Of a DNA stretch of 31,967 bases, positions 14,576 to 21,104 are shown one piece after another. This DNA is from DATHGT01 sp035317605 (GTDB taxonomy: Bacteria; Methylomirabilota; Methylomirabilia; Rokubacteriales; CSP1-6), in the NCBI GenBank assembly GCA_035317605.1, contig DATHGT010000141.1, forward strand, positions 1 to 31,967, read 5' to 3'. The notes beneath the pieces are model-generated. The model searched no databases, was not told the DNA's origin, and saw only the letters and a list, made by a program, of their open reading frames with translations. The number at the start of each line of letters is the position of its first letter. The first letter of the stretch is position 1. Both the position numbers and the translations under genes were made by a program.

Positions 14576-15892
14576 CTACCAGGGCAGGATCGCGGGCTCG
14601 TACTTCTCGATGCGCTCCTCGATCGTCATGAGCGGCTCGATGCCGTAGAGGCGGCGGGCGTTGTCGCCCATCAGCTTGCGCTGGGCGCCTGACGGGACGT
14701 CGAGCTTGGCCATGTGATCGAGGGCCTCCCACGCGTCTTCGGCGTCGTGGTGCGGATAATCCGACGACCAGATCGCCACGTCCTGGAAGGTGTCCCACAA
14801 CCGGTACACCATCGTCTCGTCGGACTCGAAGCCGATGAAGCAGCGCCGGTGGAACGTCTCCGCGGGATCGGGAATGAGGCGGTTGTCGCGCTGGAACGCG
14901 AACAGGTTCGAGAAGTTGGAGCTGCGCGACAGGATGAGCGGGAGCCACGAGGCGTTCGATTCCAGCACCGCCGCCTTGAGCCGCGGGAATTTCTCGAGCC
15001 AGCCGGTCTGGAGCACGACCGTCACCCAGGTCATCGCTTCCATCAGGAAGCCGAGCGTCTCGGAGGCATCGATGGCCGGATCCATGGCCGCGGTGATGTT
15101 CGAGACGAACTGGCCGGGCGAGTAGACCACGGCCTCGTCGGTGAACAGCAGGCCCTGCCCCGAATGCCCGCGCGCCTGCGACATGCGCTCGCCCCACTCC
15201 CGCGTCAGCGCCTCGCGCGAGGGAAATGTGTGCATGGCCAGCACGACACCGGTGGCCTCGAACTCGCGCCAGAGCGGATCGAACTCGGGCAGCGTCGGAT
15301 AGCGGCCGTTCCAGAAGCACGGGCGTACCGCGGCCGCCTTGAAGCCGAGCGCGGCCACGCGCTGGAGCTCGGCGATCGACGCGTCCACGCTCTGCAAGGG
15401 GAGCACGGCGCAGGGAAACAATCGCCGTCGATCGGCGGCGCAGTAGTCGAGCACCCAGTCGTTGTAGGCACGGGCGAGCACGGTCGCGGCCTCGGCGCTG
15501 CGCACCAGGGCCAGGCGCACGAACCACGTCGGGAACAGCATCACCTGGTCGGTGCCCAGCGCGTCCATGTCGCGCAGGCGCGCGTGCGGCTCGCGGCAGC
15601 CGAGCAAGCGCCCGAACTTCTCCTGCCAGGCCGGCGTTCCGGGCGTGAGCTTGCCGACTTCCTTCCTGTCCCAGCGCGCCCAGCCGACCTCGGCCGCGTT
15701 GGAGCGCTCGCGCGCCGCCGGCACCACGCGCCCGTTGATGAACAGGAGATCGCTGTCGGTGTGGAAGCAGAACTGGCTCTTGACCCACGCGCGGCTCCTG
15801 GCCGGCACGTACTCGTCCCAGATCGCCGGCGGCTCGACGACGTGACTGTCGCAGTCGAACACGGGGAAGTCCTTGCGCGCGTTGGTGCCCAT
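14576..15892 (-). CDS. Amidohydrolase 2 family metal-dependent hydrolase/decarboxylase
   Basis: 438 residues. TIM-barrel hydrolase of the ACMSD/amidohydrolase-2 class. The opening DCDSHVVEPPAIWDEYVP has the first metal ligands (D-x-D-x-H form). AMHTFPS carries the middle His, and WSSDYPHHDAEDAW supplies the catalytic Asp region near the C-terminus. These enzymes hydrolyse lactones or amides or decarboxylate aromatic acids; the substrate is not evident. ATG 15892 is supported by AAGGAGAT nine bases upstream, whereas an upstream GTG would place that site inside the gene. It is divergent from the SDR gene across 67 bases. Confidence 0.9.
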   Translation of the reverse strand: MGTNARKDFPVFDCDSHVVEPPAIWDEYVPARSRAWVKSQFCFHTDSDLLFINGRVVPAARERSNAAEVGWARWDRKEVGKLTPGTPAWQEKFGRLLGCREPHARLRDMDALGTDQVMLFPTWFVRLALVRSAEAATVLARAYNDWVLDYCAADRRRLFPCAVLPLQSVDASIAELQRVAALGFKAAAVRPCFWNGRYPTLPEFDPLWREFEATGVVLAMHTFPSREALTREWGERMSQARGHSGQGLLFTDEAVVYSPGQFVSNITAAMDPAIDASETLGFLMEAMTWVTVVLQTGWLEKFPRLKAAVLESNASWLPLILSRSSNFSNLFAFQRDNRLIPDPAETFHRRCFIGFESDETMVYRLWDTFQDVAIWSSDYPHHDAEDAWEALDHMAKLDVPSGAQRKLMGDNARRLYGIEPLMTIEERIEKYEPAILPW

Positions 15893-15959
15893 CGTGGGAT
15901 CTCCTTGCCTCACCTCGGAAAAGTGTCCTATTGTCCGGACCGGGGAAGGGCGCTGTCAA

Positions 15960-16718
15960 ATGGCCAGGGCACTTGAACAGTTCTCGCTGAGCGGACGCAT
16001 CATGCTGGTCACCGGCGCGACGCGCGGGCTCGGACTGGAGATCGCGCGTGGCATGGCGGCGGCCGGCGCCGTGGTCGGCGTCAACGGCCGCGACGCGGAG
16101 CGCGCGCGCGAGATCGCCAAGACCATGCCGAACGCCTTCGCGGCGCCCTTCGACATCACGGACGTGGACGCGGCGGAAGCGGTCATCGACGACGTCGTGG
16201 CTCGCCACGGCGCGCTCGATGGCCTCGTCAACAACGCGGCCGTGCGCGACCGCCGCGCGTTGACGGACATCGCGCCCGACGATTTCCGCCGGCTGATCGA
16301 GACCAACCTGGTCGCGCAGTACGCGCTCTCCCGCGTGGCCGCGCGCCACATGGCCGAGCGCGGTCGCGGGCGCCTGGTGTTCATCAGCTCGATGGTGGGT
16401 CCGCGGTCGTTCCAGGGCGATCCCGCCTACGTCGCGTCCAAGGGCGGGCTCGAAGCCCTCATGCGCGCGCTCGCCGTCGAGCTGGGTCCGCGCGGCATCA
16501 CCGCCAACGCGATCGCTCCCGGATTCTTTCAGACCGAGGGCAACGCGCGGTTCTTCGATCAGCCGCGCGTGGTCGAGCTGGCGCGCCGCATTCCCCTCCA
16601 GCGCTTCGGCCGTCCCGAGGAATTGGTCGGCGCCGCCATCTTCCTGGCCTCCGACGCCGCCTCCTACATCACCGGCCAGGTGCTGACGGTGGACGCCGGC
16701 CTCTCGATCGCGCTGTAA
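15960..16718 (+). CDS. Short-chain dehydrogenase/reductase (SDR)
   Basis: 252-residue classical SDR. Cofactor motif TGATRGLG (18-25), NNAA at 91-94 in place of the usual NNAG, structural Asn116 (ETNLVAQ), catalytic Ser143/144 (FISSM), Tyr157 and Lys161 (YVASK). The tail SDAASYITGQVLTVDAGLSI is typical of the FabG/gluconate-5-dehydrogenase group. ATG 15960 has GAAGGG about 10 bases upstream. Probable role: NAD(P)H-dependent reduction or oxidation of a ketone/alcohol in the pathway served by the divergent amidohydrolase, but this is inference from position only. Confidence 0.93.
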   Translation: MARALEQFSLSGRIMLVTGATRGLGLEIARGMAAAGAVVGVNGRDAERAREIAKTMPNAFAAPFDITDVDAAEAVIDDVVARHGALDGLVNNAAVRDRRALTDIAPDDFRRLIETNLVAQYALSRVAARHMAERGRGRLVFISSMVGPRSFQGDPAYVASKGGLEALMRALAVELGPRGITANAIAPGFFQTEGNARFFDQPRVVELARRIPLQRFGRPEELVGAAIFLASDAASYITGQVLTVDAGLSIAL

Positions 16719-16720
16719 GA

Positions 16721-17614
16721 TCAGCGGCGAGCGGTCGCCAGCGCCGACGCGCGCTCGTGGAGCGACGAGGAGCCGAGGCGCTTCGACCAGTCGGAGAAGT
16801 CCGGCCGCGGGCCGGTCCAGCGGAGCGCGTCCACGTCGGCGGCGATGGGCGCGTCCGGGCGGAGCGTCGCGAGCCGCCGGAACAGCAGCGCCTGCTCGTG
16901 TTGCTCGCTGAGCCTGGTGGCCAGCCTGAGCGCGCCGCGCACGGACACGTCCCACTCCATGGCCAGCTTCGGAATCCCTTCGAGGTGCTGATAGCGCGCG
17001 AGCACCGCCGCCGCCGATTTCGCGCCCCAGCCCGGCAGCCCGGGAAACCCGTCGGCGCTGTCGCCCACGAGGGCCAGCCAGTCGGGGATGGACACGGGCG
17101 ACACGCCGAACTTCTGGCGCACCCCTGACTCGTTGCGCAGCTCCTTCGTGCGGCGATCGAGCTGGACGATGCGATCGCCCCGTACGCATTGCGCGAGGTC
17201 CTTATCCGGCGTGCACACGATCACCTGCTCCACGCGCGTGTCCTCGGCCGCCATGTCAGCCGCCGAGGCCAGCGCGTCGTCGGCCTCGAACTCGACCATG
17301 GGCCAGACGCGGACGCCGAGCGCGCCCAGCGCCTCCTCCAGCGGCTCGAACTGCGAGTACAGCAGCGGGTCCATGCCCTCGCCGGTCTTGTAGCCGGCCC
17401 ACAGCGCGTTGCGGAACGACTCGATGACGTGGTCGGTCGCCACCCCCACGTGGGTCGCGCCGCCTTCGAGCATGCCGAGGACGGAGGCCACCACGCCGCG
17501 AACGGCGCGGAGCTCTTCAGGCGTCGCGCGATCGAACGCCGCCGCCGGCGAGAGGAAATACCGGAACAGCTCGAACGTGCCGTCGATCAGGTGCACGATC
17601 ATGAGCGGAACCAT
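16721..17614 (-). CDS. Stand-alone 5'-3' exonuclease (FEN / Pol I N-terminal domain type)
   Basis: 297 residues if ATG 17614 is the start; ATG 17602 (293 residues) is as plausible, since neither has a strong ribosome site. Metal-site Asp residues are seen in HLIDGTFELFR, EFEADDALAS and CTPDKDLAQ. The helix-hairpin-helix DNA-binding element is GDSADGFPGLPGWGAKSAAA. It is close in size to the N-terminal nuclease domain of DNA polymerase I, without a polymerase part, so it may act as a flap endonuclease on RNA primers or repair flaps. It is divergent from the LLM oxidoreductase; the short gap contains both start regions. Confidence 0.9.
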   Translation of the reverse strand: MVPLMIVHLIDGTFELFRYFLSPAAAFDRATPEELRAVRGVVASVLGMLEGGATHVGVATDHVIESFRNALWAGYKTGEGMDPLLYSQFEPLEEALGALGVRVWPMVEFEADDALASAADMAAEDTRVEQVIVCTPDKDLAQCVRGDRIVQLDRRTKELRNESGVRQKFGVSPVSIPDWLALVGDSADGFPGLPGWGAKSAAAVLARYQHLEGIPKLAMEWDVSVRGALRLATRLSEQHEQALLFRRLATLRPDAPIAADVDALRWTGPRPDFSDWSKRLGSSSLHERASALATARR

Positions 17615-17651
17615 GCAGTAGAATCGCTCTCGGACGCAAGGAGAGATCGCC

Positions 17652-18533
17652 ATGAAGATACGGATCGGCATCGGGGCGGCGGGCGCCTCGGCGACGCCCG
17701 AGACCCTTCACGAACTGGTGACGGGGCTCGACGACCTGGGGTTCGACTCACTGTGGGTCTCCGAAGTGCTCACCGGGCCCGTGCTCGATCCCGTGGTGAG
17801 CCTGGCATGGGCGGCCGCGAGCAATCCACGCTTGAAGATCGGCACCACCATGCTGCTGCCCGGGCGCAACGTGATCAGGCTCGCCAAGCAGCTCGCGAGC
17901 CTGGACGTGCTGTCGAAGGGCCGGCTGCTGGTGACGCTGGTGCCCGGGCTCACCTACCCGCCCGAGCGCGAGGCCATCGGCGTCGACGTCAAGCGTCGCG
18001 GCGCGATCATCGACGAGGCGCTGCCGCTGCTGCGACGTCTCTGGGCGGGCGAGACGGTCAGTCACGAGGGGGCGGCCGGCAGCTTCCGCGACGTCAAGCT
18101 CTTCCCGCTACCGATCCAGCAGCCGCTGGAAGTGTGGCTGGGCGGCAACGTGCCGGCGGCGCTCGAGCGGTGCGGCCGGCTCTCGGACGGCTGGCTGCCC
18201 TCGCTGTGCACGCCCGGGGAAGCGGCGGCGGGGCGTGGGGTGATCGAAGAGGCCGCGGCCAAGGCCGGACGCTCGATCAGCGGCGAGCACTTCGGGATGA
18301 GTCTCGGCTATTCGCGGGAGCCCATCGATCCGGCCACCGCGCGCACGATGGCGGCGCGTCGGCCGCGGGCGCTCGAGCTGACGCCGGTGGGCTTGCCGGC
18401 GCTGCGCGCGCTCATCGAGCGCTTCGTCGCGGTGGGATTCTCCAAGTTCGTGCTGCGCCCGGTGAAGGCGCCGGCCTCCTGGCGCGGCGAGCTGGAAGCC
18501 CTCACCGCGGCCGTCGGCGATCTCCAGACCTGA
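17652..18533 (+). CDS. LLM-class (luciferase-like) flavin/F420-dependent oxidoreductase
   Basis: 293 residues. TIM-barrel of the luciferase-like superfamily. The opening MKIRIGIGAAGASATPETLH, then LGFDSLWVSEVL and KIGTTMLLPGRNVIRLAKQLASLDVLSKGRL, fit the F420-dependent branch; the helix with PLPIQQPLEVWLGGNVPAALERCGRLSDGWLP is also diagnostic. Whether FMN or F420 is used cannot be read from the sequence, and no F420-biosynthesis gene is present. AAGGAGA sits seven bases before ATG 17652. A TAGAAT hexamer at 17619-17624 could be its -10 element. It is convergent with rex. Confidence 0.9.
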   Translation: MKIRIGIGAAGASATPETLHELVTGLDDLGFDSLWVSEVLTGPVLDPVVSLAWAAASNPRLKIGTTMLLPGRNVIRLAKQLASLDVLSKGRLLVTLVPGLTYPPEREAIGVDVKRRGAIIDEALPLLRRLWAGETVSHEGAAGSFRDVKLFPLPIQQPLEVWLGGNVPAALERCGRLSDGWLPSLCTPGEAAAGRGVIEEAAAKAGRSISGEHFGMSLGYSREPIDPATARTMAARRPRALELTPVGLPALRALIERFVAVGFSKFVLRPVKAPASWRGELEALTAAVGDLQT

Positions 18534-18543
18534 CGCGAGCCGA

Positions 18544-19194
18544 TCAGCGTCCGCTCTTGGCCAGGTAGAACGACAGCGTCTCCAGCTCGATCGAGAGATC
18601 GACGTGCTTGAGACGGGTGTCGCGGGGCGCGCGCAGTCGCGACGGCGCGAAGTTCAGGATGGCCTTGATGCCCGCGTCGGCGAGCTGATCGGTCACGGTC
18701 TGGGCCGCTTCGGGCGGGACCGCCACGATCGCGATCTGGATGCCCCGCGCTTTCACCTCGCGAGCGAGGTCGGCGCTCGCCAGCACCGGTGCGCCCCCGA
18801 CATCGCGGCCGATCTTGGCGGGATCATCGTCGAAGATGGCGGCGATGCGGAAGCCCTGGCGCGAGAACCCCTTGTAGTGGAACAGGGCGGAGCCGAGGTT
18901 GCCGAATCCGATCAGCGCGACCGCCCACTCGCGATCGAGCCCGAGGATCTTCTGCAGCTCGGCCTTGAGGCCGGCCACGTAGTAGCCGATCCCCCGCACC
19001 CCGAACTCGCCGAAGTAGGCGAGGTCCTTGCGCACCTGGGCGGAGTTGAGGTTGAAGCGCTCGGCCAGCTCCTGGGACGAGACGGTCCTGACGCCGTCCT
19101 CCTCGAGCTGCTGGAGGCAGCGTGTGTACACGGAGAGACGACGGATCGTCATCTCCGGGATCTTCGGCAGTCGATAGCTCTGACGCCGTGCCAT
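18544..19194 (-). CDS. rex: Redox-sensing transcriptional repressor Rex
   Basis: 216 residues. Rex represses genes of respiration and fermentation and leaves DNA when NADH rises. The winged helix covers residues 10-80: KIPEMTIRRLSVYTRCLQQL, then SSQELAERFNLNSAQVRKDL and AYFGEFGVRGIGYYV. The Rossmann part starts ALIGFGNLGSAL (94-104). The C-terminal dimer helix is present (SIELETLSFYLAKS). Length is normal. ATG 19194 keeps the conserved KIPE start. A strong hairpin lies three bases upstream of this codon and no Shine-Dalgarno motif is seen. The gene follows atpE by 51 bases on the same strand and is probably the last gene of the F0 operon. Confidence 0.95.
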   Translation of the reverse strand: MARRQSYRLPKIPEMTIRRLSVYTRCLQQLEEDGVRTVSSQELAERFNLNSAQVRKDLAYFGEFGVRGIGYYVAGLKAELQKILGLDREWAVALIGFGNLGSALFHYKGFSRQGFRIAAIFDDDPAKIGRDVGGAPVLASADLAREVKARGIQIAIVAVPPEAAQTVTDQLADAGIKAILNFAPSRLRAPRDTRLKHVDLSIELETLSFYLAKSGR

Positions 19195-19197
19195 ACC

Positions 19198-19221
19198 CGG
19201 GCGCCGCGCGGGCGGCGCCCG
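19198..19221 (-). promoter_or_regulatory. GC-rich hairpin against the rex start codon
   Basis: On the transcript, CGGGCGCCG (19221-19213) pairs perfectly with CGGCGCCCG (19206-19198) across a six-base loop, giving nine G-C pairs. It sits between atpE and rex, ending three bases before the rex ATG. There is no U-tract, so it is not a typical intrinsic terminator; it could slow translation of rex or stabilise the upstream atp message. Confidence 0.55.
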
Positions 19222-19245
19222 TCCCTCACTCTCTGGTGACGCGCT

Positions 19246-19557
19246 CTACTTGATGGGCTGGACGAAGAGCAGGATCATCGCGACGACCAGCACGTAGATC
19301 GCGAGCGACTCGATCAGCGCGAGGCCGATGATCATCGCGGTCTGGATCCGCGCCGCCGCGCCGGGCTGGCGCGCCATCGCGTCGACCGCGGACGCCACCG
19401 CACGCCCCTGACCGAGACCGCACAGCCCGGCCGCGACGGCCATGCCGAGTCCCGCCGCGATCACCGCGAAGGGGCCGACCCAGCCCCCATCCGCGGCGTG
19501 AGCGAGCGCGGGCGTTCCAACGACTGCGAGCAAGGCGAGCATCAGTGTCCGTCGCAC
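19246..19557 (-). CDS. atpE: ATP synthase F0 subunit c
   Basis: 103 residues. Rotor-ring proteolipid with two membrane helices and the ion-carrying Glu83 (ALIESLAIY). The polar loop is ARQPGA. An N-terminal extension of about 22 residues (VRRTLMLALLAVVGTPALAH) looks like a signal sequence and is absent from E. coli AtpE, though some other bacteria have one. GTG 19557 is the start because AAGGAGG lies five bases upstream. Relative to the Na+-binding Ilyobacter tartaricus ring, Gln50 matches Gln32, Glu83 Glu65, Ser84 Ser66 and Tyr88 Tyr70, while Leu85 replaces Thr67. Ion choice is thus uncertain. It lies 26 bases downstream of atpB. Confidence 0.96.
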   Translation of the reverse strand: MRRTLMLALLAVVGTPALAHAADGGWVGPFAVIAAGLGMAVAAGLCGLGQGRAVASAVDAMARQPGAAARIQTAMIIGLALIESLAIYVLVVAMILLFVQPIK

Positions 19558-19583
19558 GAGATCCTCCTTAGACGAGTGGACTG

Positions 19584-20375
19584 CTAGTGGTGTGCCGGAG
19601 CATGGTCCGCGTGGTGCTCCCCGTGCTCGGCTTCTTCGATGGCGCCGGCGATGTAGAGCATCGTGAGCATGACGAAGATGAAAGCCTGGAGCAGCGCCAC
19701 CAGGAGCTTCAGCGGATACAGGAAGCCGACCGTGAAGACGATCATGATCACGCCGCCGAGGCCGCCGACCACGGCGCCGGCGGGGCTTCCCGAGAGGGCC
19801 CAGCCGATCAGGCCGTTCAGGCCCATCAGGAAGAAGATGATGGCGAGCAGGATGTGTCCGCCCACCATGTTGCCGAAGAGCCGGAGCGTGAGCGACAGCG
19901 GACGGGCCAGGTGGCTGATCAGCTCGATGGGGACCATGAGCGGCGCCAGCGCCGGGACCGGTCCCATGAAATGCTTCAGGTAGCGCCCGAGGCCCTGCTT
20001 GCGAATGCCGATCGCGTGGTACGCGACGAACACGATGAGCGCGCAGGCCGCAGTGGTGTTGAGGTTCGCCGTCGGCCCCGTCGTGCCGGGCACGATGCCG
20101 ATCAGGTTGCTGGCGAAGATGAAGAGCCCGAGGGTGGCGATCAGCGGCAGGTAGCGCCGCCCCTCCGGTCCCATCACGTCGTCGATCAGGGTCAGAAACT
20201 GCTCGAGGACGACTTCCATGAGGTTCTGCACGCCGTGGGGCACCAGCGACACTTTCCGCGAGGCCGCGAAGGCCAGGGCACCGAGGATGATCATCACGAG
20301 CCACGTGTAGGTCACGTGGTCGGGAGTCCACGACCACGGCAGGTGGAAGATCGGCGGATGCTCGATGACGCCCAT
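19584..20375 (-). CDS. atpB: ATP synthase F0 subunit a
   Basis: 263 residues. Stator channel protein. The essential Arg is Arg165 in SLTLRLFGNMVGGH. Several membrane helices are visible (TWLVMIILGALAFA, LPLIATLGLFIFASNLIGIV, ILLAIIFFLMGL, VGGLGGVIMIVFTVGFL). The C-terminus is rich in His and acidic residues (EEAEHGEHHADHAPAHH), an unusual tail that could bind metal. ATG 20375 overlaps the stop of the preceding gene (TGATG), so translation is coupled; a TTG one codon upstream is the alternative. Confidence 0.96.
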   Translation of the reverse strand: MGVIEHPPIFHLPWSWTPDHVTYTWLVMIILGALAFAASRKVSLVPHGVQNLMEVVLEQFLTLIDDVMGPEGRRYLPLIATLGLFIFASNLIGIVPGTTGPTANLNTTAACALIVFVAYHAIGIRKQGLGRYLKHFMGPVPALAPLMVPIELISHLARPLSLTLRLFGNMVGGHILLAIIFFLMGLNGLIGWALSGSPAGAVVGGLGGVIMIVFTVGFLYPLKLLVALLQAFIFVMLTMLYIAGAIEEAEHGEHHADHAPAHH

Positions 20376-20809
20376 CAATAATCGGGGGGAGCGACCGCCG
20401 CTCCTCCCCGATACCCCCCACCGGTCTGGATTTCCCTGCTGTCACGGGCGGAGCGGAGACCCTGCGCGATCACGGCGCACGGCAGCACGGTAAGTCCGAC
20501 CACGACGGCCACCGGATGCGCGTAGCCGCCGGCGCAGAGCGCCGCGAACGCGACGAAGAGGACGGCGAAACGGATGCCGGCACCGAAGACCCAGCCCGCC
20601 ACGTCCGGGCGGGGCGCGGCGGGATCGCCAGCGCTCGTGGCGGCGCGCGAGAGCCACCAGAAGTTGCCGGCGGTCAGCGCGCCCGCGGCCAGGATGCCGA
20701 GAGCGCCCGACGGGCCCGCGAGCCAGGCGGCGGGCAGCGCGAGAGCGAGGACGGCGATCACGGTCCCCGTCGTCACGCGCAGGCGCAGGTCACTTGTTGT
20801 CGGCGTCAT
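20375..20809 (-). CDS. ATP synthase protein I-like membrane protein
   Basis: 144 residues with four hydrophobic stretches: TVIAVLALALPAAWLAG, ALGILAAGALTAGNFWWLSR, VFGAGIRFAVLFVAFAALCA, VAVVVGLTVLPCAVIAQGL. The position directly before atpB and this layout fit the AtpI (ATP synthase subunit I) group, which helps assemble the c ring. The GNFWWLSR segment with its aromatic pair is typical. It overlaps atpZ-like by 20 bases and atpB by one base. Sequence identity to known AtpI could not be measured, so the family call rests partly on context. Confidence 0.7.
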   Translation of the reverse strand: MTPTTSDLRLRVTTGTVIAVLALALPAAWLAGPSGALGILAAGALTAGNFWWLSRAATSAGDPAAPRPDVAGWVFGAGIRFAVLFVAFAALCAGGYAHPVAVVVGLTVLPCAVIAQGLRSARDSREIQTGGGYRGGAAVAPPDY

Positions 20810-21029
20810 CCAGTGTCCGCTCGGCGGCTTTCACCGATCGAAAGAGGTTCACGAAACCCGCGGCGATCCCGAACAGGAGACCGACCAGCGTCAGCCACGG
20901 GGTGGTTCCGAGCCATCGGTCTCCGTAATACCCGGCGCCGAGACCGATCATGGTGGCGGCCACCATGGTCATGCCGATCGAGGCTACTTCCCCGAGCGAT
21001 TTCCAGCCCGGATCCGCTCCCGGCGCCAT
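20790..21029 (-). CDS. AtpZ/AtpI-family small membrane protein
   Basis: 79 residues, two membrane helices: SIGMTMVAATMIGLGAGYYG and WLTLVGLLFGIAAGFVNLFR. The linker GDRWLGTTPW and the second helix match the F0F1-ATPase-associated AtpZ family, which often precedes atpI and atpB and may take part in Mg2+ transport or rotor assembly. ATG 21029 is chosen because the helix pair begins soon after it; there is no Shine-Dalgarno motif. A promoter-like element lies so close that the transcript may be leaderless. First gene of the F0 operon. Confidence 0.8.
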   Translation of the reverse strand: MAPGADPGWKSLGEVASIGMTMVAATMIGLGAGYYGDRWLGTTPWLTLVGLLFGIAAGFVNLFRSVKAAERTLDDADNK

Positions 21030-21039
21030 GTGAAGAAGA

Positions 21040-21068
21040 ACACTAGCACACGGTCGGGCGACCGACAA
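21040..21068 (-). promoter_or_regulatory. Possible promoter of the F0 (atp) operon
   Basis: On the minus strand TTGTCG (21068-21063) and TAGTGT (21045-21040) are 17 bases apart, with TG one base before the -10 (extended form). Transcription would start around 21033, three or four bases before ATG 21029. That fits the missing ribosome site. Based on hexamer spacing only. Confidence 0.4.
21051..21064. repeat. Inverted repeat inside the atp promoter spacer
   Basis: CGGTCG and CGACCG, two bases apart, form a perfect 6-bp inverted repeat lying between the candidate -35 and -10. The placement suits a repressor site. It does not resemble the Rex consensus (TTGTGA-N6-TCACAA type). Confidence 0.45.
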
Positions 21069-21104
21069 GGCCGCACAACAGGCTGATTTAAAAGACTAAA
21101 CCTC

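Noticed and set aside
14553..17189. 878-codon minus-strand frame across amidohydrolase, SDR and exonuclease
   Set aside because: It crosses three well-supported genes in another frame and shows no domain.
20020..20445. Frame extension upstream of atpE that would give a 399-residue c subunit
   Set aside because: The extension is atpB read out of frame; a perfect ribosome site precedes GTG 19557.
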